From positions 1 through 46,030 of the forward strand of contig JAIBBS010000051.1 in assembly GCA_019694555.1 (NCBI GenBank): a DNA stretch of 46,030 nucleotides, given 5' to 3'. A program made the position numbers and the translations under genes. The notes under the pieces were generated by a model. It saw only the letters and a program-made list of their open reading frames with translations, had not been told where the DNA came from and made no database searches. Source of the stretch: Nannocystaceae bacterium. GTDB taxonomy: Bacteria > Myxococcota_A > Polyangia > Nannocystales > Nannocystaceae. Below, piece after piece: positions 1 to 9,200 of the stretch (position 1 is its first letter; each line of letters begins with the position of its first letter).

Positions 1-696
1 CCGCTCGCCGCCGCGTGCGGCCCCGCGCGCGACGGCAGCGAGACCGCCGCCGCGCAGATGGCCAGCAGCGAATCCACCGCCGTCGCAGCCACGACCGCCG
101 GCAGCGCTGATTCCGGCACCGCGCCCGGCAGCACCGACACCGGCACGACGATCACGACGACGACGGGCACGACCGGCAGCACCGCGGCGACCACCGACAC
201 CGGCAGCGAGGATTCGCCGACGTTCGATCTGCCGCCGTCGCGGCCGGGCGTGTGTGCGGCGATCGAGCCATCGCCCGTCGAGCTCGCGATCACCACGCCG
301 CAGGGGTCGTGGGTCGCGACGCAGGCGTGGTGGGCGTGGGACAACTGTTGCGAGGTCGATCCGATGTTGGTGCTCGCGACCGGTGAGCTCGCGGTGATGC
401 CGGGGCCGGTGATCACGCCGCCGTTTCTCCGCGTGGCGGTCCACGGTACGTGGCAGCACGTCGGTGCGTACGAGGGATCGTGGCCGGCGAGGCTGGATTT
501 CGTGGGCGAGGGCGGCGCGGCACAGCTCGAGGCCGCGGTCACGATCGACAGTGCCGTCGATCCGCAGGATCCCGGCTCGCTCGCGACCACGCTGCAGGTG
601 AGCTTCGCGATCGACGACGGCGCGTGGCAGATCGTCGGCACGATCGCGGCGCCGTACTGCGGCGCGATCGAGGTGCCCGCGTGTCCGTGCGAGTGA
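1..696 (+). CDS. Putative lipoprotein with Thr/Ser/Gly-rich linker (5' end outside the window)
   Basis: The frame is open from the first base, and the first visible residues read P-L-A-A-A-C-G, a good lipobox with the acylated Cys codon at 16-18. The gene therefore starts upstream of the window and only the end of its signal peptide is visible. The in-frame ATG at 58 is inside the mature protein. After the Cys comes a low-complexity stretch rich in Thr, Gly, Ser and Asp to about base 220, typical of surface-lipoprotein linkers in myxobacteria, then a globular domain of about 150 residues that I do not recognise, ending in a Cys-containing tail (PACPCE). The next gene starts inside its last codons with a 16-base overlap, so the two are probably co-transcribed. 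Export is well supported; function is unknown. Confidence 0.75.
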   Translation, partial: PLAAACGPARDGSETAAAQMASSESTAVAATTAGSADSGTAPGSTDTGTTITTTTGTTGSTAATTDTGSEDSPTFDLPPSRPGVCAAIEPSPVELAITTPQGSWVATQAWWAWDNCCEVDPMLVLATGELAVMPGPVITPPFLRVAVHGTWQHVGAYEGSWPARLDFVGEGGAAQLEAAVTIDSAVDPQDPGSLATTLQVSFAIDDGAWQIVGTIAAPYCGAIEVPACPCE

Positions 697-1649
697 TCGC
701 CTGCGCGATCGCGATGATCGCAGGCGCATGCGAGCGGCCGCCGCCGTCGGTGTCGCCGGTGCGCGCCGGCCCGCAGCCCAGCGCGATCGAGCCCACCACG
801 GGTGCCGCGCTGGCGGCCGCGTTGATCCCGGTCGGCGCGGGCTCGAACGTCGTCGACGTCGAGGATGTCGGCGCTGCGATCGACGCCTGCGCGAAGGCGG
901 GTTGGCCCGAGCAGTTGCCCGAGGCCATGGCGCGCCGGCTCGCCGAGGGCGCGGTGGGATCGACGGTCACCGTGATCCACGGCGGTGGCGTGATGCGGCC
1001 GACGATCACCGAGATCGCGTGCACGCCCGCCGGCGACATCGAGGGCGCGATCGCCTCGCTCGTGCTCGATGCCTCGGTGCCGGGCGATCCGCGCGATCCG
1101 TCCGCGCCGCCGGCACTGGCGATGCTGCGCGGCACGGTCGCACCCGACGCACGCCTGCTCGCGCCGCGACCCGAGCGCGCTGCGGCGTTGCCGGTGCACC
1201 GCGCTGCGTTGCGGATCCACCTCGCCGAGCGCGCCGCCGAGCAGCGCCGCATCTGCGCCGAGTCCGGCAGCGAAGCGCTGCCCACCGAGCAGGTCACTGC
1301 GCGCGCGCTCGACCTTGCCATCGACGGCGCCACCGCCACGCGCGTGGGCAGCGTCGACGGTCCGCACCTGTTCGCGGTCGTCAGCCACCCGCTGGTCACC
1401 TTCGATTGCTCCGGCGAGCAGCAGATCACCGCCGCGCTGGTCGACCCCGAGGGCGTCATCGCCGCGACGCTCGACAGCAACAACGACATCGCGCTGCAGT
1501 GGCTCTCCGATCTCGACGGTGACCACGATCAAGAGCTGGTGGTGGATGTCACCTGGCTCGAGGACGGCATGCACAGCGTGCTGTGGTTGTGGCGCGACGG
1601 CGGCGCGCGGTGGACCGACGTGACGCTGTGGTCCGCGGATACGCCGTGA
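681..1649 (+). CDS. Putative lipoprotein, unknown function
   Basis: I place the start at the GTG at 681, overlapping the previous stop, because it gives a short signal peptide ending in I-A-G-A-C with Cys17 as the likely lipidation site. The lipobox is imperfect (Ala rather than Leu at -3). The product has 322 residues. Most of it matches no family I know. Near the C-terminus a D-L-D-G-D-H-D-Q-E segment resembles the Asp-rich loops of FG-GAP/VCBS-type or other calcium-binding repeats, followed by a Trp-rich end. The frame is open farther upstream to 450, but that part overlaps the previous gene out of frame and has no signal peptide. It probably forms an operon with the lipoprotein before it. 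No function can be assigned. Confidence 0.7.
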   Translation: MSVRVIACAIAMIAGACERPPPSVSPVRAGPQPSAIEPTTGAALAAALIPVGAGSNVVDVEDVGAAIDACAKAGWPEQLPEAMARRLAEGAVGSTVTVIHGGGVMRPTITEIACTPAGDIEGAIASLVLDASVPGDPRDPSAPPALAMLRGTVAPDARLLAPRPERAAALPVHRAALRIHLAERAAEQRRICAESGSEALPTEQVTARALDLAIDGATATRVGSVDGPHLFAVVSHPLVTFDCSGEQQITAALVDPEGVIAATLDSNNDIALQWLSDLDGDHDQELVVDVTWLEDGMHSVLWLWRDGGARWTDVTLWSADTP

Positions 1650-1710
1650 TCGCCGCGATCGCCCAGCTGCGCTTCCCTCCGCCGCGCAATCGTGTTGCCA
1701 TCGCGCTGCG

Positions 1711-3108
1711 ATGACCTCCGCCCTCCCGCCCTCGACGCGCGCGGCCCTGGACGCCGCGCTCGCGATCCCCACGCCCCATCTGCTGCACCAACAGGCCCCC
1801 GCGATGCAGTTCCCCGGTCTGCGCGTGTCGATCTCGCCGCGCGTCGACCCGGCACAGGGCGACGCGCTCGAGGCCGTGTTCACGGCGGTGCAGTGGCCCG
1901 ACGAGATCCCGCTGCCCGCCAGCCTGACACCGGCACAGCGCGAGGTCGCGCAAGCCGTGGCCGATCGCTGGCTCGACCTGCGCAACGTCGCGATCCCGCG
2001 GCTGCCCGCGCGTCGACGTCGCTGGCTCGGGCTCGATCCACCGACCGCGCTCGAGCTGCCGCCGCGCACGTCGATCGCGGGCGCGCCCGCCGGCGCACCG
2101 CTGTGGCGGGTGCTGCTGCTCGCGCAGCAAGGCGAGCTCACCGACGATGCGCCGACGATCCGCGCCGCCGAGCTGGCCGCGATGTCTCCCAGCGAGCGCC
2201 TGCCCGTGCTCGCGGAGCTGGCACTCGGTGCCTACGGACTGGCCGACGCCACCCTCGCGGAGGCGCTGTCGCTCGGCAGCGAGGCCGCGACGTGGGCGCA
2301 GCCGTATGCCGCATTCCTGCTGGGCCTGTGGTCCGACGTGACTGCATCGATCGAGCTCGAGGCACCGTCACCGCCGCCCGCTGCGAAGTGGTTGGCGACC
2401 GTCGCGTTCGCGCGCACCGGCGCAGCCATCGATCCGGCGTATGTCTCGCTGCTGCGCCTGGTGGTGCGCCCGGAGGCGGCGCTCGAGGCCAGTCGCGCGG
2501 CCGTGGCCGCGATGCCTGCGGACCGACGCGCCGATGCGGTGCTCGCCGCGATCGGCGACGGCTTCGCCAACGACCGCGTCGCGCTCGCGCTCGCGATGCT
2601 GCCGCTGGTGCCCAGCGTGACGCTGCTCGATGCGTGCTTCGACGCGTTGGCCGACGAGGAGCTGACGTTGCCGCGGCCACCGCTGTACGAGCGCCTGCGG
2701 CAGGCGAGCGCGGGTGACGTCGTGCTCGCATCGGTGGTCGCGTCGCGACTCGCCGCGATGCCGGCGGTGCCACGGCTGGCGTGTGGCGAGCTGGTCGCGC
2801 CGACCCACGCGTCCCAGCTGACGCCGATGCAGGCGCAGCAGGTGGCGCTGTGCGCCCAGCACATCCAGGGTTGCGGCACCGACTGGGTGAACGACGAAGA
2901 GATCCAGTCGCTCGAGTTGTTCGGCATCTTCGACGAACAGGGCGTGCGCCGCTACGACGCCGCCGTGCTCATGGACGAGGACGGTGCGGTGTTCGTCGCC
3001 GGCACGACCCAGAGCGTCGCCGTGCTGTGCCAGTATCGGCTCAGCTGCGGCGACGCCGGGCTCAAGGACGGGCTGATGGTCGCGATGCAGGGCCGACCGC
3101 GGCGATGA
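1711..3108 (+). CDS. Hypothetical protein, 465 residues
   Basis: A long frame with the strong GC third-position bias of its neighbours starts at the ATG at 1711, 61 bases after the previous stop. The product is rich in Ala and Leu, has no signal peptide or membrane segment, and is probably cytoplasmic. The middle looks mainly helical, with alternating Leu/Ala patches that could form a repeat solenoid. The last 120 residues differ: they contain several cysteines (C-A-Q-H-I-Q-G-C-G near base 2855, then L-C-Q-Y-R-L-S-C-G near 3030) and a probable beta-rich segment. I do not recognise a family. A frame on the other strand covering part of it is poorer in protein-like features and was rejected. 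Confidence 0.65.
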   Translation: MTSALPPSTRAALDAALAIPTPHLLHQQAPAMQFPGLRVSISPRVDPAQGDALEAVFTAVQWPDEIPLPASLTPAQREVAQAVADRWLDLRNVAIPRLPARRRRWLGLDPPTALELPPRTSIAGAPAGAPLWRVLLLAQQGELTDDAPTIRAAELAAMSPSERLPVLAELALGAYGLADATLAEALSLGSEAATWAQPYAAFLLGLWSDVTASIELEAPSPPPAAKWLATVAFARTGAAIDPAYVSLLRLVVRPEAALEASRAAVAAMPADRRADAVLAAIGDGFANDRVALALAMLPLVPSVTLLDACFDALADEELTLPRPPLYERLRQASAGDVVLASVVASRLAAMPAVPRLACGELVAPTHASQLTPMQAQQVALCAQHIQGCGTDWVNDEEIQSLELFGIFDEQGVRRYDAAVLMDEDGAVFVAGTTQSVAVLCQYRLSCGDAGLKDGLMVAMQGRPRR

Positions 3109-3129
3109 TCGCGGCCGCCCCGGCGCCGC

Positions 3130-3891
3130 TCAGGTGCCGTCGTGATTCCACGGCGCGAACGCGTTGGGCCACCAGCGTTGCCAGCGTTGCTCGAGCGCCG
3201 TGAAGGCCTCGTCCGACAGCCCGTAGGTGGTGAGGATCACCTGCGTCGAGCCGGCCGGGCGGCGCTCGTCGGGCTTGCGATCGATGATCACCAGCAAGCC
3301 GTCGCCCCACGCGTCGACGGTCACGCCCAGCTGGTGGCGACCGCGGTGCCACAGCGTGCCGACCAGATCGTCGCCGGTGGGCGCGCTCACGCGCACCGCG
3401 GTGCCGGGCGTGCGCGCGTCCGCGGGCAGGCCCAGCGCCGCGGCTGCGAGCGCGCCGGTCTTGGGCGCGCCCGAGAAGTACAGCGTGCGGCGCGACTGAC
3501 CGCGATGGCGCGCGAACGCGAATGCGAGTTGGTTGACGAACGCGATCCAACCCTGGACCTCGTCGTCGAACACGTCGTCCCAGTCCGAGATCGAGGCCGG
3601 TGCCGGGCGGACCATGCGCAGCACGCATGCACTGCCTTGCGCTTCCACGGTCACGCGGTCGGAGCGGCCGCCGAAGGTGATCGTGCGCGTGGCGTCGTCC
3701 GCGGACGCGTGCTCCTTGAAGATGTAGTCGATCTCGTCGGCGAGCGAGTCGGTGTCCCAACCGAACCACCGCTGGATCTGCTCCGGATCTCGGAGCGCGC
3801 GCCAGACCTCGTCCGCGGACGCGCTGATGGTGACCTCGACGATCGGGCGATCGAACATGGGATTGTCTGTGGTGCTCATGGTTGGGCTCAC
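3130..3891 (-). CDS. SRPBCC/AHSA1-family (START-like) protein
   Basis: The N-terminal half has the pattern of the AHSA1 branch of the SRPBCC fold: a beta strand (VEVTISASADEVWRAL), then D-P-E-Q-I-Q-R-W-F-G-W, matching the 'vW..ltdpe...W' signature. Members have a hydrophobic cavity and often bind small molecules. They are commonly paired with ArsR-type regulators, as here. The annotated start is the GTG at 3891, whose first bases overlap the TGA of the upstream regulator (GTGA overlap), pointing to translational coupling. The ATG at 3879 is the alternative. The 253-residue product is longer than a single SRPBCC domain (about 140 residues); the rest may be a second, diverged domain. The ligand is unknown. 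Confidence 0.8.
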   Translation of the reverse strand: MSPTMSTTDNPMFDRPIVEVTISASADEVWRALRDPEQIQRWFGWDTDSLADEIDYIFKEHASADDATRTITFGGRSDRVTVEAQGSACVLRMVRPAPASISDWDDVFDDEVQGWIAFVNQLAFAFARHRGQSRRTLYFSGAPKTGALAAAALGLPADARTPGTAVRVSAPTGDDLVGTLWHRGRHQLGVTVDAWGDGLLVIIDRKPDERRPAGSTQVILTTYGLSDEAFTALEQRWQRWWPNAFAPWNHDGT

Positions 3892-4490
3892 TGCTTGTTG
3901 GGGCTGGTCTTGTCCGCGACCGCGGGATGCGTCGCGGCCAGGAGGCGATAGCGCCGCGCACCCCGGCGGGGTGCGTGTGCGCGCGCGAGGGTTGCGACGG
4001 CGTCGGTGAGCGCCGCGGCGAAGGCATCGAACTCTTCGGGGCTCGCGAACGCGACGTCGGCCTCGACCGTGAGGGTCAACAGGCGCTTGCCGTGTTCGTC
4101 CGCGAGCGCGCGCATGCGGGTCACCTCGCGCACGACCTCGGCCGCGGTGCGCACGAGGTGATCGGACGCGAAGCGATCCTGCACGTCGACCTCGCGCGGC
4201 ACCGGGGCGCCGACCAGCGAGGGATCGAGCACGAACGCGTCGGCGCGGGCGACCAGGATGCGCTCGGTGCAGCCGCGCTTGCGGCGGGTCTCGACCAGCC
4301 GGACCAGGCCCGCGGCCTCGAGCGCGCGCAGGTGGTACGCGAGCTTCTGCCGCGGCATGTCCATCACCGCCGCGAGCGAGGCCGCCGACCCGGGCTGGCG
4401 CAGGTGCTCGAGCAGCTGCCGCCGGATCGGCGACAGCGCGGCGCGGGCCTGCGCGCCGTCCGAGACCAGCGCGATCGCGGCGTCACTCAT
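3888..4490 (-). CDS. ArsR-like winged-helix transcriptional regulator
   Basis: The first 90 residues form an ArsR-type winged helix: a helix beginning S-P-I-R-R-Q-L-L-E-H-L, a recognition region M-P-R-Q-K-L-A-Y-H-L-R-A-L-E, and the wing L-V-R-L-V-E-T-R-R. The remaining 100 residues have no recognised signature and may be for dimerisation or ligand sensing. There is no obvious metal-binding Cys cluster, so metal sensing is not supported. The gene is first in a two-gene operon with the SRPBCC protein, with which it shares a 4-base overlap. Such pairs are widespread, and the regulator often represses its own operon. A perfect TTGACA box lies 30 bases before the start codon. It diverges from the archaemetzincin-like gene, so it may also affect that promoter. 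Confidence 0.85.
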   Translation of the reverse strand: MSDAAIALVSDGAQARAALSPIRRQLLEHLRQPGSAASLAAVMDMPRQKLAYHLRALEAAGLVRLVETRRKRGCTERILVARADAFVLDPSLVGAPVPREVDVQDRFASDHLVRTAAEVVREVTRMRALADEHGKRLLTLTVEADVAFASPEEFDAFAAALTDAVATLARAHAPRRGARRYRLLAATHPAVADKTSPNKQ

Positions 4491-4496
4491 GCCCCT

Positions 4497-4525
4497 GGTC
4501 TAGAATGGAAAAGAAAAGTTGTCAA
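4497..4525 (-). promoter_or_regulatory. Candidate sigma-70 promoter of the ArsR/SRPBCC operon
   Basis: Reading the minus strand, TTGACA (4525-4520) is followed after 17 bases by TAGACC (4502-4497). The -35 box is perfect and the -10 box matches three of six positions. The spacer is unusually AT-rich for this window. The distance to the start codon at 4490 is so short that the transcript would have almost no leader. This is based on sequence pattern only. Confidence 0.5.
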
Positions 4526-4590
4526 ATGAGCCGAGTCACGCGCTCCACGGGTCCGGAACTCCGGCTGTCCGCGGTTGTCCGGCGCTCGCG

Positions 4591-5577
4591 ATGGGCCCCG
4601 GCGCCATCTCGCGGCGCTCGTTCGCCACCGCCACGCTGGGCCTGCTCGCTGGCTGCGGCGGGCCGCGCATCGAGCTGGGCGACATGCGTCGGCGCGGCGA
4701 GCCGATCACCTGGCGCCGCGCAGCGGTCGAGTCGGAGCTCGGGCTGGGCCCGCTCGACGAGATCGCGCCCGACGACCGCTGGGCCTTCGGCGCCGACGGC
4801 TTCGAGCCGATGCCGGTCGCGGCGCCGGGCGACTGGCTGTGGTCGCAGTCCGAGGATCCGCAGAGCGTGGGCGCGTTCCTGCTCTCACAGCCCAACCGAC
4901 CCGAGCCACCGCGCACGACGATCTGCCTGGTTGCACTCGGCGAGCTCGACGAGGTGGTGCCGTCGATGGATGTCCTGCGCGAGTACCTCGAGCGCTTCTT
5001 CCATCTCGCGGTCGAGGTCCTCGCACCGCTGCAGATCCCGCGCGCGCAGCTCGACCCGCGCGAGCACGACGGGCGCTCACAGCTGTGCGCGCGCCCGATC
5101 CTCGACGAGCTCGAGCAACGCTTGCCGGCGCACGCCTACTGCATGCTCGCGGTCACGCGCGAGGATCTCTACCCGGGGCCGGGCTGGAACTACGTCTTCG
5201 GTCAGGCGCGGCTGCACGCGCGCGTCGGCGTGCAGAGTCTGCTGCGCTACGATCCCGCGTTCGAGGGCGTCACCGATGCACCCGGCGGCGTCGCCCTGCG
5301 CCGCGGGCTCGCGGTGGTCTCGCACGAGGTCGGCCACATGTTCGGCATCAGCCATTGCGTGCACCACCTGTGCGTGATGAACGGCATCAACAGCCTGCGC
5401 GAGCTCGACCGCAGCCCGATGCACCTGTGTCGCGTGTGCCTGCGAAAGCTGCAGCGGATCGTGCCCGGGCTCGACCTCGCGGAGCGCTACCGAGGCCTGC
5501 GCGCGCTGTACCTGCGGCACGCGCTGCTCGGCGAGGCCGCGTGGGTGCAGGCGCGGTTGGCCGCACGCACCGGCTGA
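4591..5577 (+). CDS. Archaemetzincin-like zinc metalloprotease, Tat-type lipoprotein
   Basis: The active-site region reads H-E-V-G-H-M-F-G-I-S-H-C at residues 245-256, then Cys261, Met263 and a C-X2-C pair at 280/283. This closely matches the archaemetzincin signature HEXXHXXGX3CX4CXM...CXXC, in which two or three His bind the catalytic zinc and four Cys bind a structural zinc. The spacing from Met to CXXC is 16 rather than the usual 17. I chose the ATG at 4591, giving 328 residues, because the N-terminus then reads S-R-R-S-F followed by a hydrophobic stretch ending L-L-A-G-C, a twin-arginine lipoprotein signal. The frame can be extended upstream to a TTG at 4519 without gaining sense. Known archaemetzincins are mostly cytoplasmic, so an exported form is unusual. 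The substrate is unknown. Confidence 0.88.
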   Translation: MGPGAISRRSFATATLGLLAGCGGPRIELGDMRRRGEPITWRRAAVESELGLGPLDEIAPDDRWAFGADGFEPMPVAAPGDWLWSQSEDPQSVGAFLLSQPNRPEPPRTTICLVALGELDEVVPSMDVLREYLERFFHLAVEVLAPLQIPRAQLDPREHDGRSQLCARPILDELEQRLPAHAYCMLAVTREDLYPGPGWNYVFGQARLHARVGVQSLLRYDPAFEGVTDAPGGVALRRGLAVVSHEVGHMFGISHCVHHLCVMNGINSLRELDRSPMHLCRVCLRKLQRIVPGLDLAERYRGLRALYLRHALLGEAAWVQARLAARTG

Positions 5578-5610
5578 AGCCCGCGCAAGCCGGTGCCGCC
5601 CGTGTGCCGC

Positions 5611-5616
5611 TACCAT
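5611..5616 (+). promoter_or_regulatory. Candidate -10 box (TACCAT) before the Nudix gene
   Basis: TACCAT lies 10 bases before the ATG at 5627, fitting the TAYNNT pattern seen before several other genes in the window. It overlaps the earlier in-frame ATG at 5615, which is why the start at 5627 is preferred. No clear -35 box or ribosome binding site is visible. Confidence 0.4.
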
Positions 5617-5626
5617 GGCCGCCATC

Positions 5627-6106
5627 ATGCCGCAGCCCCGTGATCCCGCAGCACCCGCCGACGTGCGCCCCACCGCGCGGGTGCTCGTGCACGGCCCGCA
5701 CGACCGGCTGCTGTTGCTGCGGGCGGAGATCGATGGCTCGACGTTGTGGGTCACACCCGGCGGTGGAGTCGAGGACGGCGAGAGCTTCGAACAGGCGGCG
5801 CGGCGCGAGCTGCTCGAGGAAACCGGGCTCGACGCGGTGATCGGACCGTGGGTATGGACGCGGCGTCACGTCTACACACTCGGCGGACGACAATTCGATC
5901 AGTGCGAACGCTTCTTCGTCGCGCGGGTCGCGATCGATCGCGTCCAGCCGATACGCCCCGATGCGTACGTGCGCGAGTTCCGTTGGTGGAGCGTCGAGGC
6001 ACTGGCGCGCACGGCCGAAGTGTTCGCCCCGCGTCGTCTCGCGCAGCTGTGGCCGGGCATTGCCCGCGGCGAGTTGCCGGCACAGCCCGTCGATTGCGGG
6101 GTCTAG
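5627..6106 (+). CDS. Nudix hydrolase
   Basis: A complete Nudix box (GX5EX7REUXEEXGU) spans residues 46-68 with Gly46, Glu52, Arg60-Glu61 and Glu64-Glu65, the residues that hold the magnesium ions for hydrolysis of a nucleoside diphosphate linked to another group. The 159-residue length is typical for a single-domain member. The later segment (Y-T-L-G-G-R-Q-F-D-Q-C-E-R-F-F) is like that of MutT-related enzymes but does not fix a substrate. Two in-frame ATGs exist, at 5615 and 5627; the -10-like TACCAT covering the first favours the second. The gene sits alone between the metalloprotease and the large repeat protein. Confidence 0.9.
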   Translation: MPQPRDPAAPADVRPTARVLVHGPHDRLLLLRAEIDGSTLWVTPGGGVEDGESFEQAARRELLEETGLDAVIGPWVWTRRHVYTLGGRQFDQCERFFVARVAIDRVQPIRPDAYVREFRWWSVEALARTAEVFAPRRLAQLWPGIARGELPAQPVDCGV

Positions 6107-6270
6107 CCGGGTTCGCGGCTGCTCTGGCTTGCACGCCCGACCCCGCCGGGTGCATCGTGGTGACGATCACGACCGCATCGTGACAAGTGGCAGGGTGCGG
6201 GGCGCGTGGTCGGGAACCTCGTCCTCACACGGCGCGTGTGTGGAAGAGCCGAAGCCCGGACCGAAGCCGA

Positions 6271-9200
6271 ATGTCCCGTCGTAGGATCGCCGTCGTTTCA
6301 TTGGTGCTCGGGCTCATCGCTGCGCTGCTGCTGTGGTGGCGCGCGCGTGCACCCGAAGATGTCGCGAGCGATACGAAGTTGGCGCGCGCGGGGGTCGAGC
6401 CCGGCGCGTCCGCGGGCGCGCGGCCGGTCGCGGCCGAGGAATCGGCCGAGGCCGGGTCGCCCTCGCGCCTGCCGTGGAAGCGCGCCGCGACCTCGATCTC
6501 CGGTCGCGTGCTCGACGACGCCGGCAAGCCGATCGCCGGCGCACAGGTGTGTGCGATCCTCGTCGGCGACGCGCTGCCCAGCGAGCTCGAACGTGAGCCG
6601 CGGTGCACGCGTGCAGGCGGCGACGGCACCTACGTGTTGGCTGGTCTGCCGCCGCTGCGCGTGTCCGTCTCGGCGAGCGCGCCCACGTACCGACCCGCGC
6701 GCTACGACGGACCCGACAAGTTCGACGAGGTCGATCTGCGTGCGGGCGAAGCCCGGCAGGGCATCGACATCGTGCTGCCCTCGGGCGGCGTCTTGGTCCG
6801 CGGCGTGGTCAAGGACCTCGCCGGCGGCGTGATCGAAGGCGCGACCGTGCGTGCGCACCGCGAGAACGACTGGCGCGACGCGGTTGCCGTCGCCACCAGC
6901 AACGAGCGCGGCGAGTTCGAGCTGTGGGTCGCGCCCGGCGGAGTGCGCGTGCTGGCCCGCGCCGAAGGCTACGCCGAGGGCGGCAAGGCCGGTGCCGCGC
7001 CGGGCTACACCTTCGAGGTGCTGCTGACGCCCGAGTCCGTGCTCGCGGGTCGAGTCGTGCGCGCCGCCGACGGCGAGCCCGTCGCAGAGGCCTACGTGAC
7101 GCTGGAGTCGTGGGGCTGGGCCGACTCGGGCACGTACACCGACGCCGACGGCGTGTTCCGCCTGGGCGGGCTCGAGCCCGGTCGCTACAAACCCATCGCG
7201 CGCACGGCACAGAGCTACGGTCAGATCCCCGAGAGCGTTCGCTTGGGCCTGGGCGAGACCGTCGCGGACATCGAGATCGCGGTGCACCCGATGGCCGCGC
7301 TGCGCGGGCGCATCGTGATCGCTGGCGCGACCGAGACGCCGTGCGGCCGCGGATCGGTGAGTCTGCACGGCAAGGTCTCGCAGCGCGAGCGCTGGGAGTC
7401 GACGGACGCGAACGGCGAGGTCGAGATCGACGCGCTCGAGCCCGACACCTACGCGGTCACGATCCAATGCGACGACTACGTCGCCGAGTCCTCCTACCCC
7501 GACGTCGTCATCGCCGATGCCAGCGTCGAGGGCCAGATCTGGCAGGTGAAGCCGGGCCTGACGCTGCGCGGCCGCGTGGTCGACCAGAACGACAAGCCCA
7601 TCGCCAACGCGTCGATCTCCGCGCGTCCGGTCGCGACCGAGGCGCGTGCGCAGCAGACCTTCGGATGGGACAACATGTCCGACCAGGACGGTCGCTTCGA
7701 GGCCACGGGTCTGCTCGCGGGCACCTACGAGATCGAGGCCAACCACGCCGACTACATCAGCCCGGAGACGCGTGCGAGGGTGACGCTCGACGATGGTGGC
7801 GCGAACGAGCCGCAGACCATCGTGCTCGAGTCGGGCGGTACGCTGACCGGGCGCGTCGTCGATGCCAACCGGCGACCGGTGCCCGGCGCGATGGTGCGTG
7901 TGGTCGGCAAGGCCTGGTGGGGCGCAGGTCAGGCGCGAACGGGCGACGACGGCACGTTCACGATGACGACGGTGCGGCCGGGGGAGCATCGCGTCGTCGC
8001 GCAGCAGGGCTGGAGCGAGATGCGGGCGCCGGGCACCACCGACGACGACGTGCAGGGTGAGCAGGTCACGGTGCGCGCGGGCGAGACCAGCGAGGTCGAG
8101 CTGGTGGTCGAGGAGCAGTTCGGCAAGATCACCGGCAGGGTCGTCGACGCCGACGGTGGTCCCGTCGACGACGCGTTCGTGCACAGCACCCGCGAGAGCG
8201 ACAGCGCCGCGGCCAACGCGAACAGTACCCGCGCGACCGTGCGCTGGGGCTCGTGGAGCCGCGAGCCGGCGCTGACCGAGCAAGACGGCAGCTTCACGCT
8301 CGACCGCATCGAGGTCGGCAAGCACACGGTGATGGCCATGCGCAAGGGCGGCGGCGAGGGCGTGGTCGAACACGTCGCCACCGGCGCGAGCGGTGTGGTC
8401 ATTCGGCTCGCCGACGGCGGCAGCGTCGCGGGCTCGGTGACGCTGTCCTCGGGCGGCGCGCCGCGTCGCTTCACCATGACGCTCGTGGAGCGCAGCCAGG
8501 GGCTGTTCCGCAACGAGGACTTCTTCGAGACCAGCGGCGCGTTCCGCTTCGCCGATCTTCCGGCGGGCAAGTACACCGTCGGGGTCACGGCGGCCGAGGG
8601 CTCGGCCGACACCACCGTCGAGCTCGCCGCCGGCGCGGACAAGACCGGTGTCGCCATGGTGCTGACGCCGAAGGTCGACGTCACCGGCACGCTGGTCGAC
8701 GTCGCCACCGGCGAGCCGGTGCCGGGCATGATGGTCTCGATCAGCGCGCGCAAGACCGGCGGCTTCTCGATCAACTTCAACGGCGCCGGCGATCGCGAGG
8801 ACGTCTCCGACGACAACGGCCGCTTCAAGGTCGCCGCCGCGCCCGCCGGTGCGGCGCGCATCGTGGTCTTCCCGCGCAACTTCATGAGCGACGACGAGGA
8901 GCACTACAGCTGGCAGACCATCTCGCGCACGATCCCGGCCGAGGACGCGACCGTCGATCTGGGCAAGATCCCGCTGGCGAAGTCGCGCGCGAAGATGTCC
9001 GATCGCGGCGGCGACTTCGGCATCACGATGAAGCAAGGCGATCCCGAGGCGGAAGAGGACGAGGTGCCGCTGCAGATCGCAGTCATCCGCCCCGGCAGCC
9101 CCGCGGCCGGCTCGGAGCTGAAGGTGGGCGACATCATCGTCGAAGTCGACGGCCACGACGTGCGCGGCGAGAACAGGTACCTCTACGAGGCACTCACGCA

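Noticed and set aside
4519-4590. The TTG at 4519 as start of the metalloprotease
   Set aside because: It would place 24 unrelated residues before the Tat signal and overlap the promoter of the opposite operon; the ATG at 4591 is better.
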